DNA of 64,000 nucleotides, taken from the NCBI RefSeq assembly GCF_018691265.1, contig NW_024881321.1, positions 26,571,698 through 26,635,697 on the forward strand. The letters run 5' to 3'. Origin of the DNA: Tyto alba. Taxonomy: Eukaryota > Chordata > Aves > Strigiformes > Tytonidae. The position numbers were made by a program, and so were the translations under genes. Shown here in pieces: positions 13,426 to 25,700 of the stretch (its first letter is position 1; each line of letters starts with the position of its first letter). The notes beneath the pieces are model-generated. The model was not told where the DNA came from and did not search any database. It worked only from the letters and a program-made list of their open reading frames with translations.

Positions 13426-15983
13426 ATATAGTAGTTAATGATAAACCCTCACTCACACCATTACAACGCTGCATTAGCAAAATACAATTTTTGCAATCTA
13501 CACTGTGCTTATGAACTGTTGCTATAGTCTACCATGAGCTAGGTATTTCAGACTATATACAACTTATTAGTTTATTGGTCCATCTTCAAACCTAGGTAGG
13601 GAAAATGTTTACAAGAATATGTTGTATTGTTCTGGTGCAGTCCCCAGAGCTATTTTGGAAGAGCTACTGCCTGTTTTGGTGCTGCATTGTGCTGTTAGGA
13701 CAGGTGAAAGAGGAAAATGGAAACAAGAAGTTATAAATCACTTCTAATTGAGCCTGACCTTTGAAAATGACATGCAAAGTGGTTGTGAATATACAGAAAA
13801 TTTAAATCTTTTTTGAAAAAAAAAAAAAAGTAATGAAAAAAATTTAAAAAGGGGGAAGTTACTCTTTTATCTATTTCAAAACCACTTAAACTATTTTAAA
13901 ACATTATGACAATAGCTCTTGACAAGGTAAGTATTTGAAAGAATCTTACTGAAATAAGAAACATCATAACAGAAATTTATTTTTCAAACAACCATAATAT
14001 CAGCTTTTTATAAGGAGGGTCTCCCCAAATGAACATACTGCCTTATTTTGCTGCTATACAACTGATATTCTAAGGGGTTTTTTCATGTCATTAACGTATG
14101 TAGAAATATTTAGATAATCCTGACATGAATTTTGCATCCAAAATTAATGAATCTGACTTTTTCATACTGGGTTTTTGTTGAAATAATAATAAAAATTATA
14201 CCCACTAACCTTAATACCTCAATTTGTAAGTTTTTGCTTTCCAGAACATCAACCCATTTTTTTGGCCCACATAAGTACATGAAAAATGAGCTCAACTGTC
14301 TCAGTATAATGCAATTCTGGGAAGTTGTCCAAATCTGGGAACACTGTTTTACCATCAGCAAATCAAAAATGGATAGATAACTCATCTCATGGTCAACTAA
14401 GAAAATCATACAACCAAGGAGTTTGAAGCTGAGATTTAGTATTTTATAAAAATGACACAACAGACTTTCCTGTTTCCTTACTAAGAGTGCCAGAGTTTAT
14501 ACTCTTTGAAATATATTTTTCCATTTACATTTGTTTTATTAACAGGCAATATAGTTCAAGTAGTCTTTTATGCAGCCAAGATTTCTTCTGTTCAAATATT
14601 AAAGATATGCAGACAGAACCACAACACAGAGTGGTGTTCTCTACTATTTAAAATCTACCCTAGCAAAGCTGCAATTAAACAAATTCTCATTTCTTCCAAG
14701 ATCTTTCCAGTCTAAGAGTCTTTCTGCTTCAGTAGTTTACTGGTTTCCTTACCCTGGAATCTGAACATTATTTGAAAAGAAACAGGCAGACAATTTGTCT
14801 TTGCAGGAGGAGTAGATTAGGGAAACAGTTTAGAAAGGATCAACTATGGAAGTAGCAGAGCTGAGTGTCTAAAATAATACTGTAAATTGTTTTCCAGTGC
14901 TGTTTATGTTCTCTGGCTTCAAGAGATTCAAGGATGATGGGTGTCAGTTAATAAATATGACAAGTTGAAGAGGGAGTCATGAAATGACAGCAAAAACACC
15001 TGGTAAGTACAGCAGTACCCAGAAATCCCAGAACTTCAAAATCACAGATTTATAATGGCTGAGGAAGGTTGCAAGATATTAAATGTGCAGGCATTCTTTC
15101 ACAGGTCTGTAGCAGGTTACTTGCCATGGGAAATAACCTGCAAGTCAGGTTTTCTTGCTGTCGGACTTTCCATCTTTGTGATTTTGGGTCTTGTAGGACA
15201 CCCAGAACACAGTCCAATATTTCAGGTTACATTATCATTTGCAGAGCATTTATCAGTGAATCATCTTAAATAATACAGTTATTTTTAGGTACAATGCACT
15301 TTGATTGGCAATGGTTCGCTTAAAATCTTCTCTTTAACCTTTAAACTATTTCTTGCAACTAAATGGGTCATCTAAAGAGCAACATTCATTATTATACCAG
15401 GTGGAGAATATGTTCATTTAACCTTCTCAAGTAATATTTGATCTGTGCAGATCATCTCAAATGCTGTTGAAAGCTGAAATGCACCACACAGTTTTTATTA
15501 TTTTTGCTAGAGTTTGAATGATGAAGTCCAGACTTAATTGGAGAGAATGAAGTCCTCCAGAACAGCAGAGGAGAGGAAGTCACAGCCTGTCTATGTCCAA
15601 ATTGTTTGGAACCATAGGCTGGGCATAATATGTATGCACATGAATAATCCAAAATATAATAACCTCCAATAAAGATAAAAGATGAAGTCTTTCTTTGGAG
15701 AAGTTTAATAGAACAGAAATTAACAAATTAGTTGGATGAACTTGATTCAAAACATCCTTCAATCCTTGTCATGAAGTTTAAATTGAATTCAAATCAATTT
15801 CTGATCTTATCTGCCTATCATATTCTGTACAGATATTTCAAACCTGAGGCTAAAACTGATGAAACTAATAATTTGTAGAACACCTTACCTTACCTTTAAG
15901 AAGGTGTGTGCATATCAAAACAGTAAAAAGAAAAAGGGCTAGGGCCAGAGGCAGACAGGAAAAAAGAGGCAATGGGGCAAAAA
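13426..15983. other. AT-rich non-coding stretch, no gene recognised
   Basis: No supported gene or repeat. A 116-codon minus frame at 14110-14460 overlaps a plus-strand frame, has no recognisable domain and is treated as chance. Confidence 0.5.
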
Positions 15984-16134
15984 GTTGTGTACTTTACTGT
16001 TCTTCAGGAATGTTATTTTTATATTAAATTTCATCACCCATAAATTAATGTCACTCAAAATATTGAAAAGATCAGTAGGTAATGAGAAACTGTGCCAGCT
16101 GAAAGAGCAGAATGACTAAAGCAAAAGAGATGAG
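15984..16134 (+). repeat. Diverged direct repeat, copy A (about 150 bp)
   Basis: Aligns by eye with 17304-17462 over its whole length. Shared blocks include GTTGTGTAC at the start, CTGTTCTTCAGGA, TTAAATTT, GTAATGAGAAACTG and GACTAAAG near the end, with small indels and many substitutions. I do not recognise the family. It could be an old local duplication or two insertions of one interspersed repeat. The similarity ends close to where the purine-rich tract begins. Confidence 0.8.
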
Positions 16135-16393
16135 GTGGGGCAAGGCAGGGAAAGGAAAAGAGGGATAAGGGTGAAGGAGGAGAAGAAGAAGGTGAAGGAA
16201 AAGAAGAAGGCAAAGGCAAAAGTGAAGGAGAAGGGGAAGGGGAAGGGGAAGGGGAAGGGGAAGGGGAAGGGGAAGGGGAAGGGGAAGGGGAAGGGGAAGG
16301 GGAAGGAGGAGAAGGCGAAGGAGAAGGACAAGGACAAGGACAAGGAGAGGGAGAAGGAAGGAGAAGAGGAGAGGGAAAAGGAAGGGAAGGGGT
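16135..16393. repeat. Polypurine tract with (AAGGGG)12 core
   Basis: About 250 bp of almost pure purine on the plus strand. The core, 16231-16302, is 12 perfect AAGGGG hexamers, flanked by degenerate GAAGGA/GACAAG-type repeats. Open frames here are low-complexity: Lys-Gly repeats on the plus strand (16135-16587) and Pro-Ser or Pro-Phe repeats on the minus strand. They are not genes. G4 runs every six bases favour quadruplex formation, and the long purine/pyrimidine asymmetry favours triplex (H-DNA). Confidence 0.95.
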
Positions 16394-17303
16394 CTTTTCT
16401 AAGTGAGAACATCTATTGCTTTCTAATTCTACTTCAGTTGAATTCTGCACATAACAAGGTACATCTAAAGAAGTCATTTCATGTACAAGACACTCTGACC
16501 TCATTAGAGAGGGAAAATCATGAATTAGACATCTGTGTGATGAATTACAAGTTTTCTTCAAACTGTGGCAGATGCTATACAGCATAACACGGATGGAGTA
16601 TCATTTTAGCAATATAATTAATACTGTAGATATTATAGTCAAATGGAAAGTTAAGTATGCCAGTTACAATTTGAAAGGGACAGAAAGAAGCTGAACCTGA
16701 AGACTTTATTTTCACATTAATTTCTGAGCAGTTATCTATAAACAGCAAGGGGTGTGCATGAATATAGGATTTTGAATCCTGTGTCATGAATCATTACATG
16801 TTCTGATAAATGATAGTGATGGTGACCAATTATTATATATAAATAGGTCTTTTTTAGTAATGACAGAAGTAATAAAATGCATATATTAGTAAAAATGTAG
16901 GTTTCCATGGAAGATACATCTCTAAGATAAATGACAATGAAAGTTACAGCACAGAAGTAAAACTTGATGTATGTGTATATATATGTATATATGTATGTGT
17001 ATATACATGAGGTATGTGTAGCTCAGAAATACACTGTAGAATGAAATAAGATAGCAAGTGAAATTAATATGTTAATGGAAAAGAATATAAGTGACATCCC
17101 AGCTGCTTTTTTTACATCAAAATTCCTTCTCTTCCCATCTCCTCCAAACTTGTCTTTATCAAATACTCATATGTGCAGTTTTAAGATGCTGAAAGAGGAG
17201 TTTCAAACTTTTCTTCTGGAAAGAACTTCAAGATGCAGTTGCAGTAGTCCAGATTATTGATTTCTGTAAATTAATAAATGTTCCTGAAAAACAAAACAAT
17301 TTT
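16394..17303. other. AT-rich spacer between the two direct-repeat copies
   Basis: No gene recognised. Around 16970-17010 there is an alternating TA/TG-rich simple repeat. Confidence 0.55.
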
Positions 17304-17462
17304 GTTGTGTACTGTGTACTTTTCTGTTCTTCAGGAGTGTTGTTTTTATGTTAAATTTTATCTCCCAGAAATAAAGGTCATTCAAAATATCAAAATGATG
17401 GACAAGTAATGAGAAACTGCTCCATTTGAAAGGACAATGTGACTAAAGACAAAGAGATAAGG
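17304..17462 (+). repeat. Diverged direct repeat, copy B (about 160 bp)
   Basis: Same orientation as 15984-16134, 1.32 kb downstream. It carries a short insertion near its start (around 17311-17318) relative to copy A. It is followed by unrelated T-rich sequence instead of a purine tract. Confidence 0.8.
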
Positions 17463-19521
17463 TTTCTTTTGGCATTTTTTTTTTTATTTACAGTACTGAG
17501 AATCTGACCCGATATATAAATTTCTCTTCTATTCTATTCAAATTTACTTGTTCTATGAAAAAGTAAGCATGGCAATCATATGGAAAAAAAAAAAAAAAAA
17601 AAACAAACAACAAAACCAAGTCATCTAAACTCCTATTTTATCCAGATGTTGCTCATGAATGCAAAAAAAAAAAAAATAGAAATAGATGGTTTGTTAGCAA
17701 TGAGGAAATAATTTACAAACAAAAGAGCCAAAACTGACATTCCTATGTAACCCTGCTACAGCAGTTTGGCCTGGATACAAACCTCTGGGTAATCTGAGAT
17801 TGAATAGTAACTTCAGAAATACAGAAATAAACATCAAAGTATACTTGAGGACATAGTGTTAATCATGCTACCAATCTTATTTATATTTTTCTGTTGAAAA
17901 CTTTAATGAGACTGAAGCTATTATATTCTGAGACATGTTTTAAGGAGTAGATTCAAAAGCAGCTGAGCTTGCTCAAAATCACTGCAAAAATGTTTTTTCT
18001 TTTTTCTGAAAGCAGTTAGATCCAACGGGTATACTGTTCCCATGCCTTGCAAAGCATTACAATAGCTAGTGCTAGCAGACAGAAGGAAATGTGGCTACAG
18101 GCAGAAAAGAAGACTGAATCACTTCTCTCAGTAGGAGCACTGTCCTAGTTCAGCATAAGCTAGTTGTAAAACCAAACCTTAAAACAAGTAGGGAGAACTA
18201 TTCTCTGAAAGTGCTTAAATCAGTCTATCAATTATGGAAGGTATGTAAAATGATGTAATTCAGGTTTTACACAAGATTACTTGAGCTAAATTTGGTTTTC
18301 AACCTCACAATCAAGTCTTAAAACCACGGTTTCCAACCGAATTGCATTTTCCCTCTTTCTGCCCAATTTGTCTTCTCCTTCACCCCATGGTAGTGATCTA
18401 CACAGAAAACAGTTCAGAGAGTATTCTCAACCCTGAAATGAGAAGAGTTTAAGACATATTCTTCTCATCAGTGTTTCCTATTAATTATTTGGGGCTAAAC
18501 ATTTAGCAGTCTTTCTTTAGCTCTTTCCTTCTACTTATAAGAAAGGGACAAGGAGATGAAAACTTAATGCACCCCATTTTATGTTCTTGTTATGTACTGT
18601 CCTATTCGAAAAGGAGATGTTAGTATGACCCATGGTGATTATGACAATTTAACTTTGTTGCCTAGGTTCCCCATAGAGTCAATATGAAGAAAAAATAGCT
18701 TTGATGGTTGATTGTTTTGGGAACTCAAGCACCTAAATTAGGTTTCTCAAATAGAATAATCTCTAAGAAATTAAAACTCAGACATCATAAAAGTTATTAA
18801 AATCACAAACTGAAATAATACATTTTGGTAAAAATTGTTTGCTCACTTCTTTATGGTTGTAAAGGTGATTCTCTTATAACACTTAGTAGTTGGAATATCA
18901 GTGAGGGACATCTTATTCCTTCATCAAGGACTGCATCTTGCTCTCTTCCTGATGCTGCAAGTTTTGTATTTTGGGATATACATTTATGTTGCTTCAATGC
19001 ATGGCATGAAAGGGATACACTGTTGATTCTGTTGCTCTACAAACCGCTAGTCATGTCATCACCCAAGAAAACCTACACTGCGGTTGATTTAGGCACTTCT
19101 TAAAATGCCCTCGGCAACAAAAGAATTTTAGGGCAGACCAGGCTATGTCTGAAGAGGACACAGTCTGTGTTTTTGCCTAGGGTTGAATATTCTACATATG
19201 ACCTCAGTGCAGTCATAGTTAATTTTCCTGGATCTAACCTACTGGAATTAATTTGATGCTGAAACAATTGACAATTCAGAATTCTTCTGCTAATCTGGAG
19301 TTGCTCTGAACCTTTTTCAAGATCTCCATCAATTTACAGGGGTTTGATTTGCATTATTTATCTTTTGAGAAACTGGAAGAATGGGCAAAAGAGTAGCCAA
19401 TATCTCATTTTGGCCTGATATTTCTACAATGCATTGTTTTCCTTACTTATCCAGTACAACATGAAAAGAAATAAAATTCAAATCTCCCATGTCTCTGAAA
19501 GATTCTCTTTATGCTGAAGAT
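17463..19521. other. AT-rich non-coding stretch, no gene recognised
   Basis: A-runs occur near 17583-17602 and 17661-17674. At 18728-18750 a short GCACCTAAATTAGGT-like motif resembles motifs in the 41.7-42.1 kb patch. Nothing else could be assigned. Confidence 0.5.
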
Positions 19522-19975
19522 AGAATCACAGACTCATATAGGTCAGAAAAGATCTGCAGAGGTCATCTAATCCAACTCCCTGATCAGAGCACATCCAGCA
19601 ACTTGCACAAGGCCATGTTCAGTTGATTTTGAAATATCTCTGAAACTGCAGGTTTCACAGCCTCTCTGGGCAGCCTGTTAAAGTGATTGACCACCTTTAT
19701 ATTTTGAGGCTTTTTCTTATATAGAAGGATTTTGGTTCATTTCCTTATCCTGTGTTCCAGCTCGTGTCTGTTACTTCTCACTTTCCATTCTGCACCTCTG
19801 AGAAGCTTGGCTTTGTCTTCTCTACTTTCTCTCATTAGCTGTTTGTAGCAATAAGATCCCCTTTAGCCTCTCTTCTCCAGGCTAAATGAGCCCCATTCTT
19901 TCAACATTTCCTCAAAGCCATGTGGATCAGCCTCCTCAGTGATCTTGATATCCCCCTGCTGATCTCACTCCCAGG
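19522..19975 (-). mobile_element. CR1 LINE fragment, 3' end, minus strand
   Basis: The left edge reads as the reverse complement of a CR1 3' terminus (AGAATCACAGA followed by a GATCTGCAGAGGTCATCTAATCC-like block). It continues through the usual CR1 3' region, including the block about cardiac-rich CCAACTCCCTG and CTTCTCCAGGCTAAA. The copy is 5'-truncated, so only non-coding 3' sequence and the end of the ORF2 region remain. It is clearly diverged and probably old. The right boundary is approximate. It lies about 750 bp from a larger CR1 copy in the same orientation. Confidence 0.85.
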
Positions 19976-20072
19976 TATCTTTCCTTCTGCCAGCTCTATG
20001 AATGGAACCGGGTATGTACCATTGGCCCATTCTATATATACATCTGCAGTTTTCTTTTCTTAATTCATGTAG

Positions 20073-20092
20073 AAAAAAAAAAAAAAAAAAAA
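20073..20092. repeat. poly(A) run, 20 bases
   Basis: A-run inside the AT-rich spacer between the two CR1 copies. It disrupts nothing recognisable, and the spacer 19976-20724 holds no other feature that I can support. Confidence 0.9.
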
Positions 20093-20724
20093 TCACTCTT
20101 TTCATTTTGCATCCTGGATTGTTAACCAGAAAGATACACAGCTCATCACTCCTTCTAACCGAACAGAGGTCACACGTGCTTGATTATTATACAATCAAAA
20201 AGTGTCACAGGAAACTATTGGAACAATAGCCTTACACATTATTTTGACCAAATTGTAATGAATTAGTAAGTTCTCTAAATATTGTATACTTTTAATCCTC
20301 CAGTTGCTAGCTATAGAGAGCAGAGTATATTGTTTCCTACATACATACATATATGGACAACTTTAATTTGCATTTTCCTTTATTTCCAGTGCAAGCTAGA
20401 ATAGCTCAGACTCCTTGGAGCCAGAGATTAATGAAGGGCTATAGCTTAGGCTACTTTGTTCATTAATTCTAAATTTAGCCCTGGTATTAAAGTAAACACT
20501 GAAGCAATGGGGGTTTTTTATAACATATCTTAGCTCTCACAAAATAAATTATTTGTACCAGTCTACTTAGAATGTATAACAGAGAACAGCTAAAAAAGGC
20601 TATTTTTACAAGTCAAAATTTATTTTAATTACCACATTTCTTTAAATCAAGACGCTGCTGCCATTTTGTAAGGTTTCTATATTACAAATGTTTGGCTTAT
20701 TTAATGAGTTATGAGACTTCATAA

Positions 20725-22703
20725 ATCACGGAATGAAATCATACAATCACAGAATGATTTGGATTGGAAGGAACCTTAAAGTTCATCCACAGTCCAACTC
20801 TCCTGCCATGGGCAGAGACATCTTCCACTAGACCAGGTTGCTCAACACACCATCCAGCCTGGCCTTGAACCCTTCCAGGGAGGGGGCAGCTACAGCTTCT
20901 CTGGGAACCTGTGCCAGGGTCTCACCACACTCACAGTAAAAGATGTCTTATAGCCAATCTAAACCCACCCTCTTTCAGTTTAAAACCATTGCTCTTTGTC
21001 CTATCACTACAGGTCCTGGTAAAAAGTCTCTTCTATCTTTCTTAGAAGCATTTTTTATGTATTGAAAGGCTGCAATAAGGTATCCTGGGACACCTCTTCT
21101 TTAGGCTGAACAACCCCAATTCTCTCAGCCTGTCTTCACAGGAGAGGTGTTCCAGACCTCTGACCATCTTTGTGAGCCTCCTCTGGACCCACTCTAAGAA
21201 GTCTATGTCTTTCTTATGCTGGGGGCCTCAGAACTAGATGCGCTTCTCCAGGTGGGATCTCATAAGAGTGGAGTAGAAGGGCAGAATCGCCTGCTGGTCA
21301 TGCTTCTTCTGATGCAGCCCATGATATGATTTGCTTTCTGGGCTGCAAGTGCACATTGTTCTCTCATATGCAATTTTCTGTCCACAACTATCCCCAAGTC
21401 CTTCTCCACAGAGTTGCTCTCAATCAATTAATCCCCCAGTCTCTATCAATATTGGAGATTGCCTGAACCCATATGCAGGACCTTATACTTAGTCTTGTCG
21501 AACTTCATGAGGTTAACATATGCCTGATCCTCAAACTTTTCAAGGTCTCTCTGGATGGCATCCCTCAAGAATATCAGCTGCACCACTCAGTTTAATGTCA
21601 TCTGCAAACTTGCTGAGGGTGCACTCAATCCTATTATCTATGCCATTGATGAAGATATTAAATAGTATTTGTCCCAGTGTGGACCCCTGAAGGACACCAT
21701 TTGTTACTGGTTTCCACTTGGACATTGAGACATTGACTGTAACTCTTTGGACACAGACATCCAGCCAGTTCTTTATTCATTTAACAGTCCATTCATATGT
21801 CTCCAATTTAGCAGCAAGAATGTTGTATGCGACAGTATCAAAGGCCTTACAGTGTCCAGATAGATAACATCTGTAGTTCTTCCTTTGCCCACTGATGCAG
21901 TTACTCCTTTGTAGAAGGCCATCACATTAGTCAGACAGTATTGGCTGCCTCTAAACACCTCCCTGTCTTTCATATGTTCCCATCTGTCTTCCAGGAAGAT
22001 CTGCTCCATGTTCTCACTGGGCACAGATTTGAGTCTGACTGGTTGGTAGTTCCCAGAATCCTCCTTTATACTCTTTAAAAAACGGGTGAGATATTCCCAT
22101 TTCTATAATCACTGGAGACTTCTGACTGCCATGATTTTTGAATTATGATGGAGTTACTTGGCCACTGCATGAGACAATTCCCTCAGGACCCTGGATTCAT
22201 CTTGTTGGATTCCATGAACCTGTATATGTTCAGATTCTTCAGGTGGTCTCAAACTTGATCATCTCCTAAAATGGGAGGGATTTAATTCTCCCAGTCCCTA
22301 CATTGAGATTCAGAGATTTGAGAGATGTTGGAAAAGTGATTACCAGTGAAAATTGAGGCAAACTTTGATGAGTACATCAGCCTTCTCCATGTCAGTTGTC
22401 ACTAGTTCTCCTGTCTTGTTTACTGGGGGGAGTGACAGGGGTGTGTATATTTTCTTTAATCTTTCTTTTCTGAGCAATGTACCTGTAGAAACCCTTATTA
22501 TTATACTTCACATTCCTCGACAAATTCAGGTCCAGCTATGCCTTAGCTTTCCTGATCCCATCCATACACTTCTGGGCAGCATCCTTATATTCTTCCAGGA
22601 TACATGTCCCTGGTTCCACTGCCTGTGCATTTCCTTTCTATGATCTAGTTTGACCAGGAGGTCCTTACTCAGCCATGACGGTCTCTTGCCTTCTTCATCT
22701 GAT
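20725..22703 (-). mobile_element. CR1 LINE, about 2 kb, minus strand, 5'-truncated
   Basis: The left edge carries the CR1 3' terminus in reverse (repeated AATCACAGAATG-like units followed by TTGGAAGGAACCTTAAAG). The CR1 3' region runs through about 21.5 kb, and the element then enters ORF2. Minus-strand peptides follow the order of a CR1 reverse transcriptase: a PSWLSKDLLVKLDHRKEMHR-like block near 22.5-22.7 kb, an EQIFLE...DREVFRGSQ block with TDVIYLD at 21.8-22.0 kb, and the palm block with PVTNGVLQGS and catalytic FADD (codons at 21597-21608). The coding sequence is split by stops and frameshifts. The N-terminal endonuclease part is missing, as expected for a 5'-truncated insertion. It cannot encode a functional enzyme. 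Boundaries are approximate because CR1 insertions often lack clear target duplications. Confidence 0.95.
21540..22024 (-). pseudogene. CR1 ORF2 reverse-transcriptase remnant (palm region)
   Basis: Two open segments, 21773-22024 and 21540-21725 on the minus strand, together cover part of the fingers and palm of a CR1 reverse transcriptase. The second keeps the PQGS-like turn, here LQGS, then LFNIFING and the FADD active-site motif. The first contains TDVIYLD, which should run on into a KAFD-type sequence but changes frame there. The enzyme would normally reverse-transcribe CR1 RNA at the target site. Here it is interrupted and certainly inactive. Confidence 0.93.
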
Positions 22704-25700
22704 GGTAAACACATATGTTATTTTTCAACAGAGAAAACAGACATTATTCAATGGAAGAAAGCTCATAGGAAAAAAAGATTCACCAATATGGTTAATATGA
22801 TCATCTGTGGGACTGTGATTTTGAATACAAAACCAGGGAGTATGCCTAAATCCCTCTCTCTTTTTTTTTTTTTTTTTTTTTTTTTAATGGCAGATTATTA
22901 ATGGAAGGACAAAGATTCCATCAAGCTCAAGAAACTATGTTTAAATTTATTGTATTTCAATATGGTTATAGGAATAATAAACTGATTTTCTAGCAACTGA
23001 GAGGAAATATTTTATAGTTCTTATGAGGCCACAAGTTCCATAAAAGTCCCTCTAGGTATTCATAAGATCTTTCTGAAGGGGAGAAAAATAAATAAATAAA
23101 TAACAGAGTACAGTAAATTCATGTTAAAATATAACTTTTATTTGCTGACTAAGGATTTGGTTTGCACAAAACACAGCATTTCCGATCTAGTGACAATTCT
23201 GGACTGGCTTCAGTTGCTTGATCATAAATGCGTAATGTCATCTAAGGTGCCACAGATATACAAGTTGTGTGAGTAGGACTGTCAGCCAAGTTCCTGGACT
23301 TCCCAGATATCTATGCCTTGCTGGAATTGCTGCTGGAGGTCAGGCAGGGTGCCTCACAGCCTCTAAAATAACAGGAGACACCTAGATGTCTAAAATCCAT
23401 CTCCAGGCTTGTTTTCTACTTTCTCTCTCTTAAATATTTTATGTCTTCTTTGAATATATAAAATAAATGAAATTGATTAGCATAATGCCTGTCAACCTAA
23501 GTAATAATGTAAATTATATTAGAAGTCACTTGAATGTTTAACACATTAACAGTGTTACAAGCTTCCAATATACTTACTTCAGTTAAAGACCTTAAAGTAA
23601 ATGCAATAAATCTGACTCCTGTCTTTCTGTCTTCAACACATACATCTCTTCATTCACCTCTCTTTCTCAACATCTATTGTTCCTGTGACAATTTAAGTGA
23701 GCACTATACTTGTACACAAACCCCTAAACAATCAGTCTGGTCATATAGTCCTCTTGTAGAATTTGTATAACTTTCATATGAACAATATCACAGTTATCCA
23801 TTACTCCAGTAATGGAAGCAGGAAATTGGGGTTTTTATAAAATATATTTATTGCTGGATTTGTTTAAACATAGTTAGACTGTATACCCTCATATTCATAA
23901 TACTTTAGTTTATTTCCATGGTAAAGTTCCTGCTGAAGCTTTTATCTACTCTCTGTTGTGGTCAATGTGTTACTGTCTCTAAAGTGATGCTTAAAATTTG
24001 TTCTGAATTTTCAAGTCTAGTTGTTTATGCCTTTTTTATTTGCTGACTCTACTTCTGTAATTGTTATCTGCATGAAAGCTTTTTTAAAAAAGAAGCATTT
24101 TGTTAAAATTTCTTAGCTTCCTTTCAATGTATTAGACACTCTTTCAGGCAATGAAGTAGTATTACCACCCCATGAGACTTTCATTGCAGTTCTGTATGTA
24201 TTCCAGACAATACTACAGTTTGATCATTGGATATAAAGTAAACCTCTAAGTATTGACTATTAATTATATATTGTATTGATAATACTAGATGTATCATCTA
24301 TCATAACAAAAGATCTTTAAAGAGTTCAGACAACCATAGAAAATCTGAAAGTTTGATTTAGATCTTAATATTAGTTGCAGGAGGGTATAAGATTTTACTC
24401 CTCAGTAATAAGGAACACAAATGATTCATCAACAAAATAAAATAGCAAAAAAAGTTAACAATGCTGAAAACATTGTTTACAAACTACAAAAAAAAACTTG
24501 TATCTTCCTACTTGTTCAAACTTTGAAAAATCTATAATGACAACATCTCTTTTTTTTATGTTATATTCTTCACCAGACAGAAACTTGAAGCCCTGTCAAG
24601 TGATAACTTGATCATTTTGTGCAAATGAAATATCTGTCCAGTCTTTCCAGATGGTTAGGCTGGGATACTTGCCATCTAATTCTGAGGAGATAATCAAGGT
24701 GTTCCTTCTTTAGCTGATGACAATTCTTTTCATGACTGTACATGAAGGATGCACAAATCTGATGTCAACAAAAAATGTTAACTATTTTTGTCTCTTCTTC
24801 AGTGGTCTGGACAGAGAGGTGGAGCCCAGAACACTAAACCCATGACAGCATGATCTGTAGACAAGACTTGGCCAAAAGTGCTCAAGAGAGTTCAGTATTT
24901 AGGAAATTAGAAAAACAATATGAAAAGCAAATTTAATTGTAATAGAATTTTAGGGACCTGGCACAAGAGCTTGATAATCTTGGATATGAAAGGACATCTC
25001 AACTCAAGTTTGTTTCAAAAGTATAGTTCATATAATAAAAGCATTGCATCTTCAAATGTTCTGCTTGCTCTAAAGGTCGGAATGAAAAATCTCTAATTCA
25101 AAGACAAACCTGGTATTTCATGAGACCAAGGAATGAAAGATGGCATGATAATAAATAATGAAATCATTTGGATACACAGCAGTTTGAAAGCAGTAATTCT
25201 CAGATGTGAGTCAGAAATCCCTTTGAGAGAGGCAAATTTTTAATTCTTTTTATTACCTGTTTTTAATCTCATGTTTAGAAAGGACAGGTCATTAAGTACA
25301 GAAGGAAAACATTGTATTGGAGCTACTCCATAGAGATTATATTGCAACTACTCCCAACAGAGAAATATCTAAAGCTAGTTGCACAGAGCACTAAAGCCCA
25401 TTATTTAATCTTTGAGGACCTTAGTTAATTGAAGTCAGTGAGGAATCTGAATGCTTGATATAGCTAAATATTAGGTTCCTGAGTCATGGTTGAGAACATA
25501 TATTTAAATAGATATTGTGCACTATATTTTATACCTATTAAAACTATCATAACTGTTGCTATGAAGTGGCTTAAATAATTAATATTCATACTGAAATTAT
25601 CATTTATATATAATTACTGATGAGGAATGGCAAAAAAAAATCTAATTTAATTGGAATTCTTTATGAACAAACTCTGTGCCATTTTCTCTGTAGCTTTACT

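Noticed and set aside
16055..16587. Lys-Gly, Pro-Ser and Phe-Pro repeat proteins of up to 176 codons
   Set aside because: All three frames come from the AAGGGG/GAAGGA purine tract. Open frames in several registers are expected from a repeat lacking stop codons.
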